Assembly: GCA_963709775.1 (NCBI GenBank)
Contig: CAVPXS010000007.1
Span: 124,001-188,000 of the forward strand
DNA: 64,000 bases
Reading direction: 5' to 3'
Source: Salinimicrobium sp963709775
GTDB taxonomy: Bacteria > Bacteroidota > Bacteroidia > Flavobacteriales > Flavobacteriaceae
Part shown: positions 36,133 to 44,844 of the stretch, piece by piece
Layout: every line of letters starts with the position of its first letter
Numbering within the stretch: the stretch's first letter is position 1
The notes under the pieces: generated by a model
Told to the model about the DNA's origin: nothing
The model's input: only the letters and a program-made list of their open reading frames with translations
Database searches by the model: none
Translations under genes and position numbers: made by a program

Positions 36133-38136
36133 CTATTTATAGCTTCTCGTTTTAACTTCAATGTTTTCATAAACAAGGTCTTCTTTATGTAAGATGGCAT
36201 CTGCCGGCTCGCCGGTATATTCCCAGGCCGCCACATACATAAAGTTCTCGTCATCACGAAGGGCTTCCCCTTCTTCTGTCTGGTACTCCTCTCTAAAATG
36301 TCCTCCACAAGATTCTTCCCTGTGAAGTGCATCTTTGGCGAAGAGCTCTCCAAGTTCAAGGAAATCGGCTACCCTTCCGGCTTTTTCAAGCTCGGGGTTC
36401 ATGCTGTCGATAGTTCCCGGTACTCGTACCTCTTTCCAGAATTCTTCTCTTAAAGCTTTAATTTCTGAAATAGCTTCTTTTAATCCGGTGGCATTACGCG
36501 ACATTCCTACTTTATCCCACATGATCTTTCCAAGACGCTTGTGGAAGTAATCGACAGATTTTGTGCCTTTAGTGTTTAAGAAACGTTCCAGTTGTCCGCG
36601 GATGTTCTTCTCTGCCGCATCAAATTCAGGTGAGTCGGTAGGGATCTTTCCGGTTCTAATGTCATTTGCCAGGTAATCTCCCATGGTGTATGGAAGTACG
36701 AAATATCCATCGGCCAGTCCCTGCATCAAAGCCGAAGCTCCAAGACGGTTGGCACCGTGATCGGAGAAGTTGGCTTCCCCGGCAGCATAAAGTCCGGGAA
36801 CAGTAGTTTGTAAGTTATAATCCACCCAAAGACCACCCATAGTGTAATGCACCGCAGGATAGATCTTCATTGGAGTCTCGTAAGGATTCTCATCTACGAT
36901 CTTCTCATACATCTGGAAAAGGTTTCCATATTTAGCTTCAACTACGGCTTTTCCAAGCTCGCGTATCTGCTCTTCGGAAGCATTTTCTATTTTTTGTGTG
37001 GAAACGGCTTCTTTTCCGTAGCGCATAAATGCAGCGCTAAAGTCAAGATAAACTGCTTCTCCTGTTTTATTTACTCCAAAACCTGCATCGCAACGTTCTT
37101 TAGCAGCTCTTGAAGCCACATCACGAGGCACAAGGTTACCAAAAGCCGGGTAACGTCTTTCCAGGTAGTAATCGCGGTCTTCTTCAGCAAGTTGGGTTGG
37201 CTTCAGTTTTCCTTCGCGGATTGCTTTTGCATCTTCCAGTTTCTTCGGAACCCAGATACGACCGTCATTCCGAAGAGATTCAGACATCAGGGTCAGTTTA
37301 GACTGATGCTCTCCTGAAACCGGAATACATGTCGGGTGAATTTGCGTAAAGCAAGGATTGGCGAAAAAAGCACCTTTTTTGTGAACTTTCCAGGCTGCAG
37401 TAACATTACTTCCCATCGCATTTGTAGAAAGGAAAAATACGTTTCCGTATCCGCCAGAAGCGATCACTACGGCATGCGCACTGTGTCTTTCAATCTCCCC
37501 TGTAACAAGATCACGGGCAATGATACCACGCGCCTTCCCATCAACAAGCACCACGTCAAGCATTTCATGACGGGTGTAAGATTGAATTTTTCCGCGGTTG
37601 ATCTGCCTGTTCATGGCAGAATAACAACCTAATAATAATTGCTGCCCTGTTTGACCTTTAGCATAAAAGGTACGTGAAACCAGCACCCCTCCAAAAGAAC
37701 GGTTGTCCAGGAGACCTCCATATTCACGGGCAAAAGGTACACCCTGTGCAACACATTGATCAATAATATTTCCTGAAACCTCTGCAAGACGGTAAACGTT
37801 TGATTCGCGGGAACGGTAATCCCCACCTTTTACGGTATCGTAAAAAAGACGATAGTCTGAATCCCCGTCTCCCTGGTAATTTTTCGCAGCATTGATTCCT
37901 CCCTGTGCAGCAATAGAGTGTGCACGGCGGGGAGAATCCTGGTAGCAAAAAGTCTTTACGTTATATCCAAGTTCTGCCAGAGTAGCGGCAGCACTACCTC
38001 CTGCAAGCCCGGTTCCTACCAGAATAATGTCGATATTCCGTTTGTTTGCGGGATTGACAAGATTGATCTTATTTTTATGATTGACCCACTTCTCGGCCAA
38101 TGGCCCTTGTGGTACTTTAGAATCTAATACTCCCAT
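36133..38136 (-). CDS. sdhA: succinate dehydrogenase / fumarate reductase flavoprotein subunit
   Basis: A 667-residue flavoprotein with the dinucleotide-binding start VGTGLAGGSAAATLAELGY near residue 40, the FAD-attachment neighbourhood QGGINAAKNYQGDGDS near 78, the substrate-binding HPTC in CFTQIHPTCIP near 265, and GEANFSDHGANRLGASALMQG near 440. Length suits the Bacteroidota type B complex. It oxidises succinate to fumarate and hands electrons to SdhB. It lies 3 bases after sdhC in the same operon. Confidence 0.97.
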   Translation of the reverse strand: MGVLDSKVPQGPLAEKWVNHKNKINLVNPANKRNIDIILVGTGLAGGSAAATLAELGYNVKTFCYQDSPRRAHSIAAQGGINAAKNYQGDGDSDYRLFYDTVKGGDYRSRESNVYRLAEVSGNIIDQCVAQGVPFAREYGGLLDNRSFGGVLVSRTFYAKGQTGQQLLLGCYSAMNRQINRGKIQSYTRHEMLDVVLVDGKARGIIARDLVTGEIERHSAHAVVIASGGYGNVFFLSTNAMGSNVTAAWKVHKKGAFFANPCFTQIHPTCIPVSGEHQSKLTLMSESLRNDGRIWVPKKLEDAKAIREGKLKPTQLAEEDRDYYLERRYPAFGNLVPRDVASRAAKERCDAGFGVNKTGEAVYLDFSAAFMRYGKEAVSTQKIENASEEQIRELGKAVVEAKYGNLFQMYEKIVDENPYETPMKIYPAVHYTMGGLWVDYNLQTTVPGLYAAGEANFSDHGANRLGASALMQGLADGYFVLPYTMGDYLANDIRTGKIPTDSPEFDAAEKNIRGQLERFLNTKGTKSVDYFHKRLGKIMWDKVGMSRNATGLKEAISEIKALREEFWKEVRVPGTIDSMNPELEKAGRVADFLELGELFAKDALHREESCGGHFREEYQTEEGEALRDDENFMYVAAWEYTGEPADAILHKEDLVYENIEVKTRSYK

Positions 38137-38139
38137 AGC

Positions 38140-38853
38140 TTATATTTTTTCGAGTACGAAATAGATGTAAAACGGAATGATTGCGAACAACAGCGGCACC
38201 ACAATAGCGAAAGCGACTCCCGCTCTTCTCACAAAGGTGTTGTATTTTGGGTGGTTGATCCCCAGAGACTGAAATCCACTTCCAAAACCATGGTACAGGT
38301 GGAAACCAATTGCGATCATCGCAATTAAGTAAATAATTGCCCAGATAAGACCCATTTCTGAATCCTGAAAGGTCATTATTGTAAGCGTGTAAAGATCTTT
38401 TACCGTCTCCCCGTTAGCAGTTTCATAAACGGTGTCGTCAAGACCACCAAATTTCATTTCTCCCCAGAAATTGATCAAATGGATCACAATGAATGCAAGG
38501 ATCACGGTCCCAAGGACACCCATGTTTCGGGATGACCATTTGGAATTCGTGGAAGGTTTAAAACTAACATACCCTTGTGGTCGTGCTTTCCTGTTATTGA
38601 TGGTTATGATGATACCATCGATCACGTGAAAAAGTATACTCGCGAAAGTAACTATTGACAACACCCTCACCGCAGGATTTGTAGTCATAAAAAGAGCGTA
38701 CTCATTGAACTGATCCCTCGCACCCACTCCAGAGACCAATAATTGCAGGTTTCCCGCAAGATGACCTACAAGAAATAAACATAGAAACAGGCCGGTGAAA
38801 GCCATCCAGTACTTTTTTGCAAGCGATGACTTTAATAGCGCAGATTTTGCCAT
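38140..38853 (-). CDS. sdhC: succinate dehydrogenase cytochrome b subunit
   Basis: A 237-residue single membrane anchor with five hydrophobic helices, the b558-type (type B) arrangement in which one subunit replaces SdhC and SdhD. Candidate haem ligands are His in FLVGHLAGN near residue 28, ILFHVIDG near 72, VIHLINFWG near 120 and FHLYHGFGSGFQSLG near 180. It binds two haems and reacts with menaquinone. First gene of sdhCAB, transcribed from a good promoter. Confidence 0.95.
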   Translation of the reverse strand: MAKSALLKSSLAKKYWMAFTGLFLCLFLVGHLAGNLQLLVSGVGARDQFNEYALFMTTNPAVRVLSIVTFASILFHVIDGIIITINNRKARPQGYVSFKPSTNSKWSSRNMGVLGTVILAFIVIHLINFWGEMKFGGLDDTVYETANGETVKDLYTLTIMTFQDSEMGLIWAIIYLIAMIAIGFHLYHGFGSGFQSLGINHPKYNTFVRRAGVAFAIVVPLLFAIIPFYIYFVLEKI

Positions 38854-38884
38854 AAAATTTATGATTGTTTTAATAAAGTGAAAA

Positions 38885-38915
38885 CAAAAATACGCCCTTT
38901 CACATCATTAGCAAA
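38885..38915 (-). promoter_or_regulatory. promoter of sdhCAB
   Basis: On the minus strand TTTG (38915-38912), a 19-base spacer and TATTTTTG (38892-38885) match the Bacteroidota TTTG-N19-TAnnTTTG consensus. The -7 box lies 31 bases upstream of the sdhC ATG. Confidence 0.7.
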
Positions 38916-39163
38916 CAAACCTTCTTTAATTAGTGTTTATTTAGAATAAATTTAAAGAAGCCGCAAAAAACACATTTTTGAGAGATAATGACAAGAAGCT
39001 AAGATAATTATACTTCAGGATACGGAATGAAAATTTCAATCAATTTAATGACCGAATGATCCCTCGATGCCCGGGATATAGGTTTCAGGAATTTACAATT
39101 CATTAAAAAATCCTTAAAAATTATTCCTTATCCCTTCCCAAGGCTTCTCTCTTTTAATTTTTT
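38916..39163. other. divergent intergenic region between sdhC and aminopeptidase P
   Basis: About 250 bases with no ORF of note. It contains one copy of the A5/T5 near-palindrome, CAAAAAACACATTTTTG, at 38964-38980. No RNA gene was recognised. Confidence 0.4.
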
Positions 39164-39171
39164 AAATTTGT
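39164..39171 (+). promoter_or_regulatory. -7 promoter box for the aminopeptidase P gene
   Basis: TAAATTTG fits TAnnTTTG, 21 bases upstream of the ATG at 39193. No clear -33 element. Confidence 0.5.
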
Positions 39172-39192
39172 AGCACACACTAAAAAACACTC

Positions 39193-40485
39193 ATGAAATA
39201 TCACCAAATAGATCGTAATCTGTTCATTAAGAACAGGAAGAATTTTACTGAAAAAATGCAGCCAAAAAGCCTGGCTGTTTTCAATTCCAATGACGTCTAT
39301 CCTATTGGGGCAGATAGCACCATGCCTTTTCAGCAGGCTCGTGACCTCTTCTATTTAAGTGGTGTAGACCAGGACAAGAGCATTTTGGTCCTTTTCCCTG
39401 ATGCACCTTCAGAAAAGCATAAAGAAATGCTGTTCCTTACCGAAACCAATGATCATATCGCTGTTTGGGAAGGAGAAAAGTTAACAAAAGAAAGAGCAGA
39501 AGAAGTTTCGGGCATCAAAAATGTCTTTTGGCTAAAGGATTTTGAAAAGGTATTTTTTGAAGTCATGACTCAGTGCGACACTGTTTACTTCAATACCAAC
39601 GAACACTACCGCGCCAACGTTGAAACTGAAACTCGTGAAGCCAGGTTCATCAAGTGGTGCAAGCAACAATTTCCGGCTCACCGGGTCGCGAAAAGCAATC
39701 CCATCCTGCAACGTCTGCGCTCTGTAAAGGATCCAATCGAACTGGACCTTATGCAAAAGGCCTGTGACATTACTGAAAAAGCTTTCCGCAGAGTTTTAAA
39801 ATTTGTGAAACCCGGAGTTTGGGAATATGAGATCGAAGCCGAGTACTGGCACGAAATGATAAGAAACCGTTCAAAAGGTTTTGCATACACTCCTATTATT
39901 GCAAGCGGAAGTAACGCGAATGTTCTTCATTATATTGAGAACAACCAGCAGTGTAAAGAAGGAGAGCTTATTCTGCTCGATACCGGTGCCGAATATGCTA
40001 ATTACGCAAGTGACCTGTCACGAACAATTCCTGTTTCGGGAAGATATACCAAGCGTCAAAAAGAAGTATACAACGCAGTTAACCGCGTGAAAAATGATGC
40101 TACCAAGATGCTTGTTCCCGGTGCCGACTGGGCAGAATATCACAAGGAAGTTGGAAAGCTAATGACCTCTGAACTTCTCGGACTTGGTCTTCTCGATAAA
40201 GCAGATGTTCAAAATGAAGATCCCGACTGGCCGGCTTATAAAAAGTATTTTATGCACGGAACTTCTCATAATATTGGTCTTGACACCCATGACTATGGAT
40301 TGTTGTACGAGCCAATGAAAGCCAATATGGTATTCACCGTAGAACCCGGGATCTACCTTCCCGATGAAGGCTTTGGGATAAGACTTGAAGATGATGTGGT
40401 CATCCAGGAAAAAGGAGAACCTTTTAACATGATGGGCAACATTCCTATTGAGGCCGATGAGATCGAAGAAATCATGAATAGTTAG
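39193..40485 (+). CDS. pepP: aminopeptidase P family protein (Xaa-Pro aminopeptidase)
   Basis: A 430-residue M24B metallopeptidase with an N-terminal creatinase-like domain and a C-terminal pita-bread catalytic domain. The metal ligands are visible: Asp in LLDTGAEYANYASDLSRTIP near residues 264-278, His in HGTSHNIGLDTHD near 356, Glu in TVEPGIYLPDEGFG near 382 and Glu in IRLEDDVVI near 396. It removes N-terminal residues that precede proline. No signal peptide, so cytoplasmic. A terminator follows at about 40527. Confidence 0.95.
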   Translation: MKYHQIDRNLFIKNRKNFTEKMQPKSLAVFNSNDVYPIGADSTMPFQQARDLFYLSGVDQDKSILVLFPDAPSEKHKEMLFLTETNDHIAVWEGEKLTKERAEEVSGIKNVFWLKDFEKVFFEVMTQCDTVYFNTNEHYRANVETETREARFIKWCKQQFPAHRVAKSNPILQRLRSVKDPIELDLMQKACDITEKAFRRVLKFVKPGVWEYEIEAEYWHEMIRNRSKGFAYTPIIASGSNANVLHYIENNQQCKEGELILLDTGAEYANYASDLSRTIPVSGRYTKRQKEVYNAVNRVKNDATKMLVPGADWAEYHKEVGKLMTSELLGLGLLDKADVQNEDPDWPAYKKYFMHGTSHNIGLDTHDYGLLYEPMKANMVFTVEPGIYLPDEGFGIRLEDDVVIQEKGEPFNMMGNIPIEADEIEEIMNS

Positions 40486-40526
40486 TTATTAGGAAATAGT
40501 TAATTGTTAAAGGTGACAATAAGCAA

Positions 40527-40575
40527 GGGCCACGAATCCACGAATTAAATTGGTGAATTTGTGGCCTATTTTTTT
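40527..40575 (+). terminator. terminator after the aminopeptidase P gene
   Basis: GGCCAC (40528-40533) pairs with GTGGCC (40561-40566), with further partial pairing of GAATCCACGAATT to the second arm, followed by a run of Ts at 40568-40575. Confidence 0.75.
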
Positions 40576-40642
40576 CACTAAAAAATATAATTACTTAAGA
40601 TTCATAAACACTTATAAGAGCTTAGGTAAAAACCACACCTAT

Positions 40643-41417
40643 ATGGTACTCAACTATAAAGGCGCAGAAATTTTTTACTCCGTAACCGGCGAAGGAGAGG
40701 CGACGGTATTGCTTCATGGGTTTCTGGAATCTTCAAAGATCTGGGAGGAATTCCTACCTGAATTTTCCCGCTATGGAAAGATCATAACTATAGACCTTCC
40801 GGGGCATGGAAGTTCGGGTTGCTTTGATGAAGTACACAGCATGGAACAAATGGCCGATGCAGTTTGGAAAGTACTAAAAACGACAGGATGTCAAAAAAGC
40901 CAATTTTATTGGCCATTCCATGGGAGGTTATGTTTGTCTCGCACTTCTGGAAAAGCATCCTGAAATGATAAAGGATCTCATGCTGCTCAATTCTACTCCC
41001 CAGGCAGATAATGAAGAGAAAAAGGAAATAAGAGATCGATCGATTAAGTTGGTGAAGAGAAACAAAGGCGCCTATGTAAGCATGGCTATCAACAACCTGC
41101 TTTCCCCCAACAATACCGATAAATTTTCCGAAGAAATAGAGGAACTAAAGAAGACTGCAAAAAGTTTCCCCACCAAAGGAATCACTGCTGCTTTAAAAGG
41201 CATGAAAATTCGTACAGACAAGACAGATGTCCTTAAAAGCTTCAATGGCAATAAAATCATTGTTGCAGGTAAAGAAGATCCATTGGTTAATATTCAGGAG
41301 TTAAAGCAATTGGCAAAGAGCTGTGGCTGCAGGTTTGTCAGTTTTTCAGGGGGTCATCTTTCCTATATCGAAAACAAAGCTCAATTCGTAAAACTGTGTA
41401 TTTCAACGAATAATTAA
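40643..41417 (+). pseudogene. alpha/beta hydrolase, one +1 frameshift
   Basis: An alpha/beta hydrolase starting at ATG 40643 (MVLNYKGAEIFYSVTGEGEA), with the oxyanion region VLLHGFLESSKIW near residue 25 and the nucleophile elbow FIGHSMGGYVCLAL. One extra A in the A-run 40893-40898 breaks the frame just before the elbow; removing it restores an intact protein of about 257 residues. His is likely in FSGGHLSYIEN near the end, and Asp in GKEDPLVN. Substrate is unknown. The +1 in a homopolymer suggests a sequencing error. Confidence 0.88.
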
Positions 41418-41486
41418 CGCTTTTTGTCGATTTTTAAGAAAAGTTTTTTAATTTTAATTTTGAAACCTTTTTTAAATTCTTTACCA

Positions 41487-41756
41487 ATGGAATATAAAAA
41501 GCCCCTCTTATTTTCACCTAAGGCCTGGATTTGTGCCATTTTTGACCATCGTTTTGAGGTTTCTCAAAACATCACAGATCATATTAAGGAATACCAATGC
41601 ACCCGATGCGGAGAAGAAATGACCGATACTGCACAGGGCTTTATTGCTAAACTCACTCCGAAGTTCAGGGAAACTAATGCCTATATAGCGGAGATCCATC
41701 AACGCAGATGTTCGAGAAAATTTTTCGAAAAAAAAGAGCTTTCCAGGGCTTCGTAA
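41487..41756 (+). CDS. small hypothetical protein with one CxxC pair
   Basis: An 89-residue protein; the ATG at 41487 (MEYKKPLLFSPKAWICAIF) is preferred over the start at 41424, whose extra 21 residues look like AT-rich spacer. The single pair CTRCGEEM near residue 40 and a later Cys near 77 could bind a metal. The pattern DHRFEVSQNITDHIKEYQC matches a conserved Flavobacteriia hypothetical as I remember it. It lies downstream of the hydrolase on the same strand. Function unknown. Confidence 0.7.
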   Translation: MEYKKPLLFSPKAWICAIFDHRFEVSQNITDHIKEYQCTRCGEEMTDTAQGFIAKLTPKFRETNAYIAEIHQRRCSRKFFEKKELSRAS

Positions 41757-41759
41757 AAT

Positions 41760-42203
41760 TTACTCCCGAATCACCTCTTCCCTGTCCCGTTCAAAATCAT
41801 AGGATAAGGTGATCTTTCCTTCCACATTTTCGAAAGCCGAATACCACACATCGTAGTCAAATAAGAGATCGTAAATTCTAATTTCCACCCGGGAGACATT
41901 TTTATTGGGAATTATGGTGACACCCGCTTTCTTATATTCTTTCACTGCACTACGTACGACTTCATATTTCCCCGAACTGCTATAAGTCGGAGTCTTTTTT
42001 ACCAGTTCCCCATATCCATTGGTTTGGAAAAAGATCGTCTGAAAATCAAAATCCTTATTTGGATCTTCAGGAATAACAACTACCTGAATTACCATATCCC
42101 TCTTTTGTGATAGATCTTCAAACTCATAGAGATTATCACCACTGCAGGAAATTAAAAGTACACTAAGAATAAGAGAAGTAACTAAAAAGGGGAGTTTGGT
42201 CAT
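41760..42203 (-). CDS. hypothetical lipoprotein
   Basis: A 147-residue lipoprotein with lipobox LISC at about residues 17-20 (followed by SGDNLYEFEDL). The mature domain is beta-rich with alternating hydrophobic residues, and the C-terminus is very acidic and basic (DFERDREEVIRE). No recognised domain. It is convergent with the CxxC gene, whose stop is 3 bases away. Confidence 0.72.
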   Translation of the reverse strand: MTKLPFLVTSLILSVLLISCSGDNLYEFEDLSQKRDMVIQVVVIPEDPNKDFDFQTIFFQTNGYGELVKKTPTYSSSGKYEVVRSAVKEYKKAGVTIIPNKNVSRVEIRIYDLLFDYDVWYSAFENVEGKITLSYDFERDREEVIRE

Positions 42204-42287
42204 AAACAGGCAGATTAAGTTGCAATATAAATAGAACCTTCAAAGATTTTACTATTCTTGTAGTTCATTTCAAGATATCGTCTTTTA

Positions 42288-43172
42288 TTGAAGTCTTTAT
42301 TCTCCACCTTACTTCTACTATTTATAATCTTCTGTTTCCCAAAACCTGCGGCAGCACAGTCAAATGATGTGGAAGCCGGCCTTTTCAACATTGGCATTGG
42401 AGGAATTATAGGAGGTGTAGGTGCAATAATCAATAAAAAGCCCGGAGACCGAACCGGTAACGTCCTACTAAAAGGACTATGGCAGGGAGCACTGGGAGGC
42501 TATGTAATTTTTGAAAGTCAACGCCTTGTTCGGGAATTCGCTGAAACCGGAGATTTCTCCTTTGTATGGCCTGCTAAACTGGTGAATTCTGCCGGAACAT
42601 CTATTATCGAAAATGCTGCAGCAAATCGGGATCTCTGGGAGAGATGGCATTTAAATATTGCCTTTAATAGATTTGAAATAAATACAGCTGAAAATTTCAG
42701 GTTGAGTTATAGAATCATGCCTGCCGCACTTTTCTCTACAGTCTATTCCTTCACCAATGCCAAACTGGATCCAGATCTTAGTTTGCGTATGGGAACTTTT
42801 GTATTTAAGGCTTCAGAAATTTCTTCAGATCCCTCAATATTTGGACAATCAAGAACAAATTCAATAGTCATAAAAGAAGGGATAAAGGGACGTGTGGCCC
42901 TGCCTCATGAACTTATTCATAATTTTCAATATGAAAGACTATCAGGATTCAATGCCTTTTGGGACAAACCCTTAGAAAATCTATCTGAAGATTTTCCATG
43001 GATCAATACTTACAACAAGATCTTCTATACAGACTTTAATGCGGTACTACATTCAAGCTTGTATTACCTGGCCAATCCTAATCAGGAAAACTATCTTGAA
43101 AACAACATTTTTGAGCGGGAAGCAGAATATTTTACAGACGTTGCTCCCCGGCAAAAAATAATAAAGTTCTAG
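42288..43172 (+). CDS. putative secreted zinc-peptidase-like protein
   Basis: A 294-residue protein read from TTG 42288, which gives a clean signal peptide (LFSTLLLLFIIFCFPKPAAAQ). After a glycine-rich hydrophobic stretch (GIGGIIGGVGAI near residue 34) the protein carries HELIHNFQYERL at residues 207-218 and EREAEYF at 276-282. HExxH plus a distal ExEA is the arrangement of several gluzincin-like families, with the second Glu as third ligand. I do not recognise the family. It could be a membrane-associated metallopeptidase or an inactive relative. Ends with a 4-base convergent overlap with thiL. Confidence 0.68.
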   Translation: MKSLFSTLLLLFIIFCFPKPAAAQSNDVEAGLFNIGIGGIIGGVGAIINKKPGDRTGNVLLKGLWQGALGGYVIFESQRLVREFAETGDFSFVWPAKLVNSAGTSIIENAAANRDLWERWHLNIAFNRFEINTAENFRLSYRIMPAALFSTVYSFTNAKLDPDLSLRMGTFVFKASEISSDPSIFGQSRTNSIVIKEGIKGRVALPHELIHNFQYERLSGFNAFWDKPLENLSEDFPWINTYNKIFYTDFNAVLHSSLYYLANPNQENYLENNIFEREAEYFTDVAPRQKIIKF

Positions 43173-44233
43173 TTACCTTCTCCTTCTTCTTTCTTCATTG
43201 CATTCCAGCCGCGTGCAATCAATTCAATCTTTTGATTGGCGCGGGTGACAAGATGCATACCTTCATTCTTTTCGGTCATGTGGCCAATCACAGTAAAATT
43301 AGGATTACCCTTGATCTTGTCGTAATCTCCCTGGTCAATTGTAAAGAGAAGCTCGTAATCTTCCCCTCCACTTAATGCAATGGTAGTACTATCCAGCTCA
43401 AATTCTTCGCACACAGAAATCACCGCAGGATCCAACGGGATTTTCTCTTCAAACAGGTTTACCCCCGTTCCCGAATTCTTACAGAGGTGGATGGTTTCAG
43501 AAGATAGTCCGTCACTAATATCGATCATGGAAGTAGGATGTAAATCCAGGGCTTTGAACAGCGGCGGAATATCCTGGCGGGCTTCAGGTTTCAATTGTCG
43601 CTCAATGAGGTAGGTGTATGGATCAAGATCGGGTTGGGAGTTTGGATTTACTTTAAATACCTGCTTTTCCCGCTCCAATACCTGTAGGCCCATGTAGGCA
43701 GCTCCAAGATCTCCTGTAACCACCAGTAAATCATTAGCCTTTGCGCCACTGCGGTAAACTACTTCTTCTTCTTTGGCAGCACCCAAAGCAGTAATACTAA
43801 TGATCATTCCCGAATTTGACGACGAGGTATCTCCTCCTACCACATCCACTTTATATAATTTGGCGGCCAGTTCAATACCCGAATAAAGTTCTTCGAGCGC
43901 TTCAACCGGAAAACGATTCGAAACTGCAATAGAAACAGTGATCTGCCGGGCCTTTGCATTCATCGCATACAAGTCAGACAGGTTTACCATAACCGCTTTA
44001 TAGCCAAGATGCTTCAGCGGCATATAGGATAGATCGAAATGAACCCCTTCCACAAGAAGATCTGTGGTAACCACCACCTTCTCATCCTTAAAATCCAGAA
44101 CGGCGGCATCATCGCCAATGCCTTTTAATGTATTTTCAGGAGTAATTACAAAATTGCGTGTCAAATGGTCAATTAATCCGAATTCTCCGTATTCTGAAAG
44201 GCTTGTTCTGCTTTCCCCGCTGTTTTCAAACAT
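43169..44233 (-). CDS. thiL: thiamine-phosphate kinase
   Basis: A 354-residue ThiL, which phosphorylates thiamine monophosphate to the cofactor thiamine diphosphate. Motifs: GIGDDAAVLDF near residue 41, VTTDLLVEGVHFDL near 55, GGDTSSSNSG near 138, VVTGDLGAAYMGLQ near 172, MIDISDGLSSE near 235 and SGGEDYELLFTI near 283. Length is standard. Thiamine synthesis genes are not nearby, so it may serve salvage as well as biosynthesis. Confidence 0.94.
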   Translation of the reverse strand: MFENSGESRTSLSEYGEFGLIDHLTRNFVITPENTLKGIGDDAAVLDFKDEKVVVTTDLLVEGVHFDLSYMPLKHLGYKAVMVNLSDLYAMNAKARQITVSIAVSNRFPVEALEELYSGIELAAKLYKVDVVGGDTSSSNSGMIISITALGAAKEEEVVYRSGAKANDLLVVTGDLGAAYMGLQVLEREKQVFKVNPNSQPDLDPYTYLIERQLKPEARQDIPPLFKALDLHPTSMIDISDGLSSETIHLCKNSGTGVNLFEEKIPLDPAVISVCEEFELDSTTIALSGGEDYELLFTIDQGDYDKIKGNPNFTVIGHMTEKNEGMHLVTRANQKIELIARGWNAMKKEEGEGN

Positions 44234-44469
44234 AATCTTGGTGCATAAATTTTTGCAAAATTAAGGCTTAAATGTTCAATTGAGGAAAGATAAGCCTAAA
44301 AAGGCATTTTTGACAGGTGGGTAAATCCTCTTCTTTTCTTTTAATTCTGAAAATGAGTCGCTTATATCTTAAACTCGTAGAAATGAAGATACAATGACAG
44401 ATAGCGGATGCTAATGCCTGAATTCTTTTTTCTGATGGTATTTACTATGGTTAAACCTATTGTTTGTAT
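44234..44469. other. divergent intergenic region between thiL and the suf operon
   Basis: About 240 bases without a convincing gene. It holds one A5/T5 near-palindrome (TAAAAAGGCATTTTTG, 44297-44312). The suf promoter lies at its right end. No clear iron- or Fe-S-responsive operator was recognised. Confidence 0.4.
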
Positions 44470-44477
44470 TATATTTG
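44470..44477 (+). promoter_or_regulatory. -7 promoter box for the suf operon
   Basis: TATATTTG followed by CA fits the flavobacterial -7 consensus, 30 bases upstream of the first suf gene. No good TTG -33 element is visible. Confidence 0.5.
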
Positions 44478-44507
44478 CACTTAATTTAGAATTAATCTTT
44501 ATAAGCA

Positions 44508-44837
44508 ATGATAAAGGTAAGTGAAAGCGCCAAAAAAAGAATAGCCATGCTCATGCAGGAGGATGGATTTGATGCCATGCGCGATTTTGTTCGGGTAGGT
44601 GTGAAGAGCGGCGGATGCTCTGGCCTTTCCTATGATCTAAAATTCGATCATTCCCAGGCAGAAGGCGACCGGCTTTTTGAAGACAACGATATTAAGATCG
44701 TGGTAGACAAGAAGAGCGTTTTATACCTGGCAGGAACTATACTGGAATATTCCGGAGGCCTTAACGGCAAAGGATTTGTATTCAACAATCCCAATGCCCA
44801 GCGCACTTGTGGATGTGGGGAATCATTTTCGCTTTAG
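44508..44837 (+). CDS. HesB/SufA-type iron-sulfur assembly protein
   Basis: A 109-residue A-type carrier protein. The three conserved cysteines are in GGCSGLSYDL near residue 38 and RTCGCGESFSL at the C-terminus, the metal-binding arrangement of IscA/SufA/ErpA. It accepts clusters from SufBCD and hands them to targets. First gene of the suf region; whether it is SufA or another A-type carrier cannot be told from sequence alone. Confidence 0.93.
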   Translation: MIKVSESAKKRIAMLMQEDGFDAMRDFVRVGVKSGGCSGLSYDLKFDHSQAEGDRLFEDNDIKIVVDKKSVLYLAGTILEYSGGLNGKGFVFNNPNAQRTCGCGESFSL

Positions 44838-44844
44838 GAGTGAA

